The notes under the pieces: generated by a model | The model's database searches: none | Told to the model about the DNA's origin: nothing | Seen by the model: only the letters and a program-made list of their open reading frames with translations | Part shown: one piece after another, positions 29,532 to 35,787 of the stretch | How positions within the stretch are numbered: the first letter of the stretch is position 1 | How the letters are laid out: every line of letters begins with the position of its first letter | Source of the DNA: Owenweeksia sp965229445 | GTDB taxonomy: Bacteria; Bacteroidota; Bacteroidia; Flavobacteriales; Schleiferiaceae | DNA length: 64,000 nucleotides | Assembly: GCA_965229445.1 (NCBI GenBank) | Contig: OZ245876.1 | Coordinates: 2,542,001-2,606,000 of the forward strand | Reading direction: 5' to 3' | Position numbers and translations under genes: made by a program

Positions 29532-29630
29532 GGCAGCGTAGCTCAGTTGCCCGCCCGGATGAACGGATTCATCCGTTCGAACGGGGATACCTGCCTGCCG
29601 GCAGGCAGGCAGGGAGCATCTGCCTTGCTT
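29532..29630 (+). pseudogene. Interrupted, truncated tRNA-like remnant
   Basis: The left part, GGCAGCG-TA-GCTC-AGTTG (29532-29549), reads as an acceptor strand plus half of a D arm. After about 64 bases of palindromic sequence the tRNA pattern resumes with GAGC-A-TCTGC-CTTGCTT (29614-29630), the other half of the D arm and the start of an anticodon arm. The loop would show TGC as anticodon, as in tRNA-Ala. The 3' half of the anticodon stem, the T arm and the 3' acceptor strand are absent. The flanking words are almost the same as in the intact tRNA-Arg next door (GCGTAGCTCAG, GAGCATCTGCCTT). It is therefore a broken tRNA copy, with a repeat inserted in its D loop. Confidence 0.65.
29556..29609. 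repeat. Two adjacent palindromes inside the tRNA remnant
   Basis: CGGATGAA and TTCATCCG form an 8-bp hairpin with a 4-nt loop (29556-29575). CCTGCCTGCC followed directly by GGCAGGCAGG is a perfect 20-bp palindrome (29590-29609). There is no coding sequence. The arrangement resembles a REP/MITE-like palindromic unit rather than an IS with a transposase. Confidence 0.75.
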
Positions 29631-29661
29631 AATTAAGGAATAGGGTAGTTGAAACATATTT

Positions 29662-29735
29662 GGTCGCGTAGCTCAGCTGGATAGAGCATCTGCCTTCTAA
29701 GCAGACGGTCCCAGGTTCGAATCCTGGCGCGATCA
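29662..29735 (+). tRNA. tRNA-Arg (anticodon TCT)
   Basis: A complete 74-nt cloverleaf. The acceptor GGTCGCG pairs with CGCGATC, the D arm is GCTC/GAGC, the anticodon stem is TCTGC/GCAGA with loop CTTCTAA (anticodon TCT), and the T arm is CCAGG-TTCGAAT-CCTGG. The discriminator is A and no CCA is encoded. It is followed 67 nt later by the integrase gene, the usual position of a tRNA used as a phage attachment site, although no second copy of its 3' end was found. Confidence 0.96.
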
Positions 29736-29802
29736 CTAGGAATCTTTTTCAGCAAATAAGGCTCTACCGGGGTCATTGTATAACCGTTAAAATCAATACG
29801 TT

Positions 29803-31032
29803 ATGTCAATGGCCCAAGAAGTGTACAAACAAAGTACTGTCCCAAATATTGTCCCAATGAAAATTGCGGGACAAAGCATAAATTTTAAAGTCAGGCGAAA
29901 AACTGACTATGTCCGGAAGGATGGTACCGCTCAGATTTATCTCGACTGTTTCGTAAATAAGGAACGAGTCAGAATTCCTGTGGATGACTTAACAGCCACC
30001 GAAAAGGAATGGAATGCAGATGTCGGTAAGTTCCGAGGGCGAAGCCAAAAAGCCCAGGATGCGAACCTGATTATCCAGGAATATGCGAAAAGGGTGCATG
30101 AAATCTCCGTTAAGGTGCGTCTGGGAGACGTTACCATTACTAAGGATAGTTTCGTAGATCATGTCCGCAACTTTACGATAAGCACGGATTTTCTAAAATT
30201 TTATATATGGAAAATCAATGAGCGATCGCGAGGAGAACTGGCTTCTGGTACCGTAAGGCATCATAAGACCTGTTACAACTCGTTTCGTAAGTTTTGTAAG
30301 GGTGAGCTTCCTTTCTATGAGATCAATGATGATTTAATCTTTAGGTATCAACAATACCTTCGCACTATCGGTTTAACGGAATCTACTATTGATAGTAGGA
30401 TTAAGAACCTACGCACTTACTTTAACTGTGCGCTTCAACAGGGTTTCAAATTTCAATTTCCGAAGCGAGCACTAAAAGGAAGGCACTTTGTGAGTAACAG
30501 AGAGGCGCTGAGCTTTGAACAAGTAAGAATGGCTCAAACGCTGTACCACGGAAACATTGTCGATGATCAGGTGCGCAAGCTTCTTCAATACTTCTTATTT
30601 GCCTGCTTTACTGGATTGAGATACGGAGATATTAAAAGACTAGGGCGTGAGCACATTATAGGTAATCGGATTGTAATCGTTCCAGAAAAAACTAAAAAGA
30701 AAGGGAGAATAATTAGCATTCCTATTCCTGCCCCGGCCTGGCAATACTTAAATAGAGGAGATGGCCCCCTGTTCAACCATGTTTATTGTAACCAGACCAC
30801 TAACCGGTATTTGAAAACGGTGGCCAGGTTAATAAATGCCAAGATCAAATTAACCTTCCACTGCAGCAGACATACATTTGCTACGCAATTTTTAGAACAC
30901 GATGGTAAGATTCATGTATTACAGAATCTTCTTGGACATTCGGCTATTAAAGAAACTATGATCTACGCACATGTTACGAATAAAGTAAAGGAAGAACAGA
31001 TGGATGTGTTTGGAAGTGCATTTTATAAATAA
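29803..31032 (+). CDS. Tyrosine recombinase / phage integrase
   Basis: A 409-residue site-specific recombinase of the Bacteroidota phage/mobile-element type, expected to catalyse integration and excision of the element to its right. Residues about 25-110 form an arm-binding-like N-terminal domain, 125-220 a SAM-like core-binding domain, and 235-400 the catalytic domain. Catalytic residues are visible: Arg in TGLRYGD (about 272), Lys in the TKKKG turn, His/Arg in HCSRHTFAT (about 352-355), His in LLGHSAIKETMIYAHV and the nucleophile Tyr in the same motif (about 388). The start is ATG at 29803; a second ATG two codons on is equally possible. It is transcribed away from the tRNA, opposite to the cargo and late genes, and is closed by the hairpin at 31071. 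Confidence 0.96.
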   Translation: MSMAQEVYKQSTVPNIVPMKIAGQSINFKVRRKTDYVRKDGTAQIYLDCFVNKERVRIPVDDLTATEKEWNADVGKFRGRSQKAQDANLIIQEYAKRVHEISVKVRLGDVTITKDSFVDHVRNFTISTDFLKFYIWKINERSRGELASGTVRHHKTCYNSFRKFCKGELPFYEINDDLIFRYQQYLRTIGLTESTIDSRIKNLRTYFNCALQQGFKFQFPKRALKGRHFVSNREALSFEQVRMAQTLYHGNIVDDQVRKLLQYFLFACFTGLRYGDIKRLGREHIIGNRIVIVPEKTKKKGRIISIPIPAPAWQYLNRGDGPLFNHVYCNQTTNRYLKTVARLINAKIKLTFHCSRHTFATQFLEHDGKIHVLQNLLGHSAIKETMIYAHVTNKVKEEQMDVFGSAFYK

Positions 31033-31070
31033 TTCTATTTAGAGCTTGTCATTCATGAATGTCTAAAAAA

Positions 31071-31096
31071 AAGCCTTCGGAAACCGAAGGCTTTTA
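31071..31096. terminator. Bidirectional terminator between integrase and lipoprotein
   Basis: AAGCCTTCGG and CCGAAGGCTT pair around a 3-nt loop. The minus-strand side is followed by a run of Ts and the plus-strand side by TTTT, so it can end both convergent genes. Confidence 0.9.
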
Positions 31097-31131
31097 GGCA
31101 ATAATCCAATTTCGCAAGATTCATCCTGAAT

Positions 31132-31650
31132 TTAAAAGTGTGAATAAGGATTCTGAGTAATAGTATGTTTTTTCGTACAACTTCCACCAAAACACGCCGT
31201 ACAAGAGCAATTTCCAGGAGAAGCTTGTGCCTCACATCCAGATGAACACCCGGTTGATTCACAGGTACAAGTCTCACCATCCAATCTATAGCTTGTTCCT
31301 ACATCGTTCAGTTGATCATAAGCCGTAACTGTCACATTCTCATCATAGGGATAGGTCCAGGTAGTTTTTAAATAGTAATCTCCACCATCTTCGTTAAATT
31401 CAGTATCATCAAAATCTATCGTGACGGTATCATCAATATCAAGTACCGAACGCAGCCAGTCTTGATATTCTGACTGAGTTATGTCAACAAAAACGTCCCC
31501 TTCATTCAAGTAACCAATTTCATGAGTTTGAAATACGGTTGACTTTTTCATGAGGCGGGCTTGGCTGAGGCTTTCTTCTTTCTGACATGAAATTACTATC
31601 ATGGTTGAAATAAGAATAGCTGACGTGAATAAGCCTAGAACTTTTTTCAT
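31132..31650 (-). CDS. Cys-rich secreted lipoprotein (element cargo)
   Basis: A 172-residue protein with an ATG start. The N-terminus is MKKVLGLFTSAILISTMIVISC, a lipoprotein signal with the lipid-modified Cys near residue 22, followed by QKEES. The middle (about 50-125) is acidic and rich in beta-forming residues (DIDDTVTIDFDDTEF). The C-terminal 45 residues hold about nine cysteines (CTCESTGCSSGCEA, CSCTACFGGSC), suggesting disulfide bonds or metal binding outside the cytoplasm. It lies in the cargo zone between integrase and tail genes and has its own promoter and unusual direct repeats upstream. I do not recognise the family. Because it is surface-directed, it could alter the host envelope during lysogeny (inference). 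Confidence 0.85.
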   Translation of the reverse strand: MKKVLGLFTSAILISTMIVISCQKEESLSQARLMKKSTVFQTHEIGYLNEGDVFVDITQSEYQDWLRSVLDIDDTVTIDFDDTEFNEDGGDYYLKTTWTYPYDENVTVTAYDQLNDVGTSYRLDGETCTCESTGCSSGCEAQASPGNCSCTACFGGSCTKKHTITQNPYSHF

Positions 31651-31685
31651 GGTAGTAAAATTTAGGTTAATATTAAAAGCTTACT

Positions 31686-31693
31686 CAAAGTTA
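31686..31693 (-). promoter_or_regulatory. -7 promoter element of the Cys-rich lipoprotein gene
   Basis: TAACTTTG on the minus strand matches the TAnnTTTG consensus exactly and lies 36 nt upstream of the ATG. The -33 element is not clear, which would fit dependence on an activator binding the direct repeats immediately upstream. Confidence 0.6.
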
Positions 31694-31718
31694 TCAAAAA
31701 GTACTAAAAAAATTGTCA

Positions 31719-31763
31719 CTAGAACTAGTGATAGCCAATAGCTAGAACTAGTGATATCCAATG
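31719..31763 (-). repeat. Two 22-bp direct repeats upstream of the lipoprotein promoter
   Basis: CTAGAACTAGTGATA-G/T-CCAAT-A/G occurs at 31719-31740 and 31742-31763, a period of 23 bp. Each unit contains the near-palindrome CTAGAACTAG. The units begin about 26 bp upstream of the -7 box on the same DNA face every two helical turns, as expected of tandem regulator sites. Confidence 0.75.
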
Positions 31764-31872
31764 GTTAGGACTAACAACAACAGTAATGTCACAGCAAAAT
31801 ATTTAGCATGAAAGTAGGGGCTTACTGGTTTAAAGCTCCCTTACATGGCAAGATTCAGAAACAATTTAAGGA

Positions 31873-32055
31873 TTAGGGTTTAGCAATCAAGTTTTTCTCA
31901 AACACATGCCTACTTTTGCTTGCAATTTTTGAATAACTACTCCAAATCGCATCAAAAAAATTATATTCATCACCTTGAGAATCTTTCTCAGAACGATCTA
32001 AGCATCTCTGAGAATTCGGGACAAGAGGAGTCTTATAAATTTTAGTGTTTTCCAT
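31873..32055 (-). CDS. Small protein overlapping the end of the ClpP-fold protease gene
   Basis: A 60-residue frame beginning MENTKIYKTPLVPN. Its ATG (32055) lies 14 nt inside the 3' end of the protease gene, in another frame, so translation could be coupled. A longer frame reaching 32187 exists but would lie wholly within the protease gene and is not preferred. The protein is charged, with an aromatic stretch in the middle (NFFDAIWSSY). It has no signal peptide, membrane segment or recognised domain. It may be a partner, substrate or regulator of the protease (inference from position only), or a non-coding frame. Confidence 0.5.
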   Translation of the reverse strand: MENTKIYKTPLVPNSQRCLDRSEKDSQGDEYNFFDAIWSSYSKIASKSRHVFEKNLIAKP

Positions 32056-32983
32056 TTTTTTGAGATTGATGATTATCTGATTTGGTAGTGACCAGCGCTT
32101 TTGTGGATTTAGTTGATTTCTTTTTAGATGGCTGTTTATCATCAGATGCTGGCGAAGGTAATTTAAATAGATTAAATGCTTCTCCAACCATTATATCCGA
32201 ACTTGGATATCTAACAAACTGATATAGAATTTGTTCAATTTCAAATTCATAAGATTCACTCATAGCAATCACGTTCGGGAAAATCTGATGCGCCTCATCT
32301 ATATCAATTACAAAGCCATGGGATGGATAATGGTGCATTAGGAATTGATATAGCGATTGTTTATCGGTTAATCGTTCACCATAGCGTTCAGCAATTGACA
32401 CAGCTCGCAAAACTTCACCAAGTTTGATCGGATCAATTTGTGCAGAAATTGGGCTCATAATGCCAACTGATAGGTTTATTGCAAACTCTGCAGCGGTCTT
32501 CGTTGTAATATTCCCAGAACTACGTTCTTTAATTGCTAGAAAATTGTGTTCAAAGGCCTGGAACAACTGTTCATTTATTGAAACTAAACTTTGTATGTAG
32601 CTTAATCCAGAGGTGTGATGCATTTCATCGTCTTTAGCCAATTGTACATCAAGCGGCCCAAACTCGCCAAGCTCCGACATATATATCTTGTCAGCACCTA
32701 ATGCCATTAATGTTCCTGTGCTTTTACAATAGCCATAGATATAAAATACAAGTTCTTTGTAATGGCGTTTCAAGCACTTAACTATTCTATAACCTGCATC
32801 AGGATCTCCACCAAATGTCGTAAGGATTAAAACACAATTAGCCTGATCGGCCTTACGGTGGCGAACTTGATCAATTAAGGTATCGGCTGCATAATCATTG
32901 ATAACACCGCTCAAAATATAAACGTCAGCTTGGTGTTTCTCTCTGAGGGAATGAAGATTATCATTCAATGATGATTCCAACAT
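32042..32983 (-). CDS. ClpP/crotonase-fold serine protease, SDH/SppA-like (element cargo)
   Basis: A 313-residue cytoplasmic protein with an ATG start and no signal peptide. The first 150 residues match the serine dehydrogenase-proteinase/SppA-like Clp-fold family. VYILSGVINDYAADTLIDQV is the first strand-helix, LILTTFGGDPDAGYRI is an oxyanion-type glycine loop, and FYIYGYCKSTGTLMALGAD has the expected nucleophile Ser in the S-x-G-x-x-M-x-x-GAD pattern. ELGEFGPLDVQL is the conserved strand after it. The basic, Ser/Lys-rich tail (about 275-313) looks disordered. Proteases of this fold cut peptides or unfolded or membrane-derived substrates; the target here is unknown. The position in the cargo zone, with its own promoter-like box, suggests a lysogeny or defence function rather than virion assembly (inference). 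Confidence 0.82.
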   Translation of the reverse strand: MLESSLNDNLHSLREKHQADVYILSGVINDYAADTLIDQVRHRKADQANCVLILTTFGGDPDAGYRIVKCLKRHYKELVFYIYGYCKSTGTLMALGADKIYMSELGEFGPLDVQLAKDDEMHHTSGLSYIQSLVSINEQLFQAFEHNFLAIKERSSGNITTKTAAEFAINLSVGIMSPISAQIDPIKLGEVLRAVSIAERYGERLTDKQSLYQFLMHHYPSHGFVIDIDEAHQIFPNVIAMSESYEFEIEQILYQFVRYPSSDIMVGEAFNLFKLPSPASDDKQPSKKKSTKSTKALVTTKSDNHQSQKNGKH

Positions 32984-33008
32984 GAAACGTGAATTTGGTT
33001 AAGATATA

Positions 33009-33016
33009 CAAAATTA
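33009..33016 (-). promoter_or_regulatory. Possible -7 element for the ClpP-fold protease gene
   Basis: TAATTTTG on the minus strand matches TAnnTTTG and lies 26 nt upstream of the ATG at 32983. No good -33 element at the normal spacing was found. Confidence 0.45.
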
Positions 33017-33027
33017 AGAATTATTGC

Positions 33028-33049
33028 AAAAGCCCCCGAGTGGGCTTTT
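33028..33049. terminator. Hairpin after the small membrane protein gene
   Basis: AAAAGCCC pairs with GGGCTTTT around a 6-nt loop. It lies 9 nt beyond the stop codon of the 33058-33291 gene, with A/T tracts on both sides, and so could work in either direction. Confidence 0.75.
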
Positions 33050-33057
33050 ATTCTTGA

Positions 33058-33291
33058 CTACGCATTAACTCCATCCAGAACAATATATACTGCATAACCA
33101 ACAAGACAAACAATAGTAACCCAAAAAAAGAACTGAAGATAGGTCTTGATTTGTTTCTGGTAGGTTTTCTGTTGCTCAAGAGACCTAACAAGCAAGTCCG
33201 TTTTCACCAAAAGTTCAACCTGGAGTTCCTTTTCGGATAAACTAGCTGCTTTTTCTCTTAAGCCTTCTTCTTCCTTTAAAAATATTCCCAT
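33058..33291 (-). CDS. Small C-terminally anchored membrane protein
   Basis: A 77-residue protein with an ATG start. Residues 1-48 are charged and helical, probably coiled-coil (EEEGLREKAASLSEKELQ). Residues about 50-72 form one transmembrane helix (FFFWVTIVCLVGYAVYIVL) followed by DGVNA. It could be a holin-like or anchor protein, but I recognise no family. It sits between its own two hairpins, apart from the protease and the tail operon, in the element's cargo zone. Confidence 0.7.
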   Translation of the reverse strand: MGIFLKEEEGLREKAASLSEKELQVELLVKTDLLVRSLEQQKTYQKQIKTYLQFFFWVTIVCLVGYAVYIVLDGVNA

Positions 33292-33312
33292 TGCTTTTTG
33301 GTAGTAAAATAC

Positions 33313-33335
33313 AAAAAAGCCCCCGAAGGGGCTTT
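33313..33335 (-). terminator. Rho-independent terminator after the 33341-33700 gene
   Basis: On the minus strand AAAGCCCC-ttcg-GGGGCTTT is followed by further Ts. It lies just past the stop of the 119-residue gene and probably ends the leftward late transcript. Confidence 0.9.
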
Positions 33336-33340
33336 CTAGC

Positions 33341-33700
33341 CTAAGCCTCCTCTAATGGTCCCAATAAATCCAACATGGTTACAATCACCTTACAGTAAGG
33401 ATCAATGTCATCAGGATAAGTGAATTCACATAAAAAGGGAATGGCTTGCACCATTTGTGAAACAAGATGAATCTTGTCACCAGGGCCAATAGACTGAAGC
33501 ACCTCAATTGCCTCAATATCACGCTCGGTCAAATCACCTTGCATACACGCTTGGTAAAGAACACGAGCTCGCTCCTTTTCCAACTCGTCTAACTCCTCGT
33601 TTGCATCAAGGATGTTATCAAACAATTGGTCCACGTAAGATTGCTTTTGCTTAAAAGCACTGGGCATAGACTGGCCTTGTCCATCTTCTGTGTGAGTCAT
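33341..33700 (-). CDS. Acidic hypothetical phage-region protein
   Basis: A 119-residue, strongly acidic, mainly helical protein with an ATG start (MTHTEDGQGQ). It shows no membrane segment and no known motif; QLFDNILDANEELDELEKERARVLY suggests a coiled coil or dimer helix. It is the last gene before a strong terminator at the 3' end of the leftward operon, separated from the tail-tip gene by the structured 320-bp gap. Its first codons repeat a word (TGACTCACA) found twice more in that gap. The function is unknown. Confidence 0.72.
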   Translation of the reverse strand: MTHTEDGQGQSMPSAFKQKQSYVDQLFDNILDANEELDELEKERARVLYQACMQGDLTERDIEAIEVLQSIGPGDKIHLVSQMVQAIPFLCEFTYPDDIDPYCKVIVTMLDLLGPLEEA

Positions 33701-33726
33701 GATTACAGAATTTAGATAATAAATGG

Positions 33727-33796
33727 CCCAGGGTGTGACTCACACAGTGGCAGCGCCAAAGATATGCAGGGCCGTTACCGGTACCCTCACCCTGGG
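33727..33796. other. Nested inverted repeats in the 33701-34020 gap (possible structured RNA)
   Basis: CCCAGGGTG (33727-33735) pairs perfectly with CACCCTGGG (33788-33796). Inside lie the palindromes TGTGA-c-TCACA and TGGC-agc-GCCA, and a GGGCC...GGTACCC segment. The rest of the 320-base gap has no plausible gene apart from a 15-codon leader-sized frame (start 33850, minus strand). TGACTCACA or its complement occurs at 33691-33699, 33736-33744 and 33840-33848. This could be an RNA element or a protein-binding site; which one cannot be told here. Confidence 0.5.
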
Positions 33797-34020
33797 TTTA
33801 TTTATTGCAGTTGCATTCGTTGGATATGCGCATGCACTATGTGAGTCATTAGCCAAAGTATGAAGATCGATTGACTCTAGCAAAAACACACATAAAAGGA
33901 CGGTGAAACTACGAACAAAAAATTGCGTATTTCAATTATAAACGCAAATAAATAGCGTTTTTAGTTTGCTAAGGAAAAATTTTCGACTGAATATCAAAAG
34001 ATTACACCTTTCTTAAAAAA

Positions 34021-35787
34021 TTACAGTTTTACCATCTGCAATTCCACTTTGGCCGTATCATCCATCGCACCAATTTTGAGTTTCATTTTTTCCGCAAGGC
34101 AGACAAATTCTGTGATTTTCTGTCGATTATCCAGGCTTAGCGAAGCGAATGTATCAGCATCCATTAATGCTCTCACGCGCAATACTCGAGCCAGCGATAG
34201 GGCGTACAACCACTTCTTCCACCACACTTCATATAAACCATTGACTCCTGTTATAAGTAGGGTGTACTGATCTAAGGGGCCAGATTGTGGCACGTAACTC
34301 AAATCACTGGCCAGTTGAGGAATTTCAGGAACGTTGGACCATGCCGGAGGCCCATTCTGGTATAAGGATTTACCGCGATAGAACAATAATTGGAGCGGTA
34401 CCTTATCGTTAAGCGAAAGGGAGCTTACCGGTCGCCACATTTCACCAGGAAACCAATCATTATCATCATCACCCGGATAAGCAGTATGATTCAGGTCAAC
34501 CTCAGTAAATCCATAACGCATCGGCAGCGTACCAATTCCCAGGTTAATTTGCTGGTGCTTCGTATTCGGTACATAGTTCTGAAAGTTACCGGTCCAATTT
34601 TCATCGGCATAGGCCATATCCTGAGAATTAACCGTCATAGTTAATCCAAACCGGCGTTCTTCCTTAAACAAGCTTTGGATCTGGGTTACTTTCCATTGCA
34701 ACCCATCCTGAGCATAGGAACTAATTTTGGTAGTTCGAGCTTTGAATACAATCAATCCTTGTTTGTCGCTGTAGTTTATTTGCTGGTTAAACAACATGGC
34801 TAGTTCTACCAAAAAACTTCTAAGCGTAATATCCGGTACATGGTTTCGGTAATCAATAGTGGTATTTGCGAGAACTTCACCTGGCTCATCATTGATCAGT
34901 GGGTTTAATGCCAAAGTGTTAAATAGAACCAGACGCGATATTTCTTCATCTTCAAAGATTTGACCACCTATTGAAATACCGAGTTCACCACAGATATGAT
35001 CCAATAGGTCTTTGACAAACACCATTGGAACCAGAGGGTTGTAACGTTTAATGTTACCTATGTTCTGCAAGTCCCATGCACTTGGGTTGCCGCCGGGGCT
35101 ATTTCCAGATCCAGAATTCACATTTTGATTGGCCTTGTAGAATTTCCCCTCAAACTTTACCCACTCTCCGGAAAGATAGCCTATTGATGTTGATGGAATG
35201 GCCACCCGGTTGGCATCATACTCATCAGCTTCAAAATGAGTCCAAAATACCGGGAACTGATCCAAGTCACCATCGCTATCAACTACCACACTGTTAATCT
35301 GCGCGGGCCACCACACATCCCCGCCTAAAGATGGAAGATCAACCGGAGCAAATACATGAGCATGATCACCTTGAGGGTCGTTGATGGTATCCAGGGCATG
35401 ACTATACATATCCACTATAGTCATAGTAGGCAGACTAAAATCTGTCAGTTTTTTGTTTTCGATAAGACTTAACAAGATTCCTAATTCACCGGTAAAACTG
35501 ACGTCCCAATGAGCCGGATCTTCATCCAAAAAATATAGAGGTCCCTTTTTCCACAAGGTTCCGAATAAGTAAATGGATACCGTCACAAACTGCTCCTTTG
35601 TATAAGCATCGGGAATCATCTTAAATTCCAGCGATTGCCAATTAGCGAGTGTTTTGGGTAATTTAAACCGCCAGCTTTTTAAATCCGATGCTCGCTCATA
35701 ATCCGATATTCCGAAGTGTTCTTCAAATTCAATGCGAGTTCCCGCGGCTAAATCCAATGGACCTTTAGAGGATACGATTTCCAACAT
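34021..35787 (-). CDS. Phage tail tip / baseplate-type structural protein
   Basis: 588 residues with an ATG start at 35787, overlapping the upstream gene by 23 nt, so probably translationally coupled. It is beta-rich (MLEIVSSKGPLDLAAGTRIEFEEHFGISDYERASD) with many aromatic residues and no signal peptide, membrane helix or catalytic motif that I recognise. Its place directly after tape measure and a 510-residue tail protein, as last large gene of the operon, is that of a tail-tip or receptor-contact component in siphovirus-like maps. The assignment rests on gene order and composition rather than a recognised domain. Confidence 0.6.
   Translation of the reverse strand: MLEIVSSKGPLDLAAGTRIEFEEHFGISDYERASDLKSWRFKLPKTLANWQSLEFKMIPDAYTKEQFVTVSIYLFGTLWKKGPLYFLDEDPAHWDVSFTGELGILLSLIENKKLTDFSLPTMTIVDMYSHALDTINDPQGDHAHVFAPVDLPSLGGDVWWPAQINSVVVDSDGDLDQFPVFWTHFEADEYDANRVAIPSTSIGYLSGEWVKFEGKFYKANQNVNSGSGNSPGGNPSAWDLQNIGNIKRYNPLVPMVFVKDLLDHICGELGISIGGQIFEDEEISRLVLFNTLALNPLINDEPGEVLANTTIDYRNHVPDITLRSFLVELAMLFNQQINYSDKQGLIVFKARTTKISSYAQDGLQWKVTQIQSLFKEERRFGLTMTVNSQDMAYADENWTGNFQNYVPNTKHQQINLGIGTLPMRYGFTEVDLNHTAYPGDDDNDWFPGEMWRPVSSLSLNDKVPLQLLFYRGKSLYQNGPPAWSNVPEIPQLASDLSYVPQSGPLDQYTLLITGVNGLYEVWWKKWLYALSLARVLRVRALMDADTFASLSLDNRQKITEFVCLAEKMKLKIGAMDDTAKVELQMVKL

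Noticed and set aside
29550..29613. Insertion sequence within the tRNA remnant
   Set aside because: The insert is only about 64 bases, has no transposase or target-site duplication that I can see, and is better described as a palindromic repeat unit.
31719..31763. CRISPR-like tandem repeats upstream of the lipoprotein gene
   Set aside because: There are only two units with no unique spacer between them; a regulator site is the better reading.
32056..32187. N-terminal extension of the 60-codon gene to 32187
   Set aside because: It would overlap the protease gene by more than 140 bases in another frame, and its composition reflects that frame.
33803..33850. 15-codon frame starting ATGACTCACATAGTG in the gap after the tail tip gene
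   Set aside because: It is too short and has no support beyond its start codon; it was kept only as a remark in the description of the gap.
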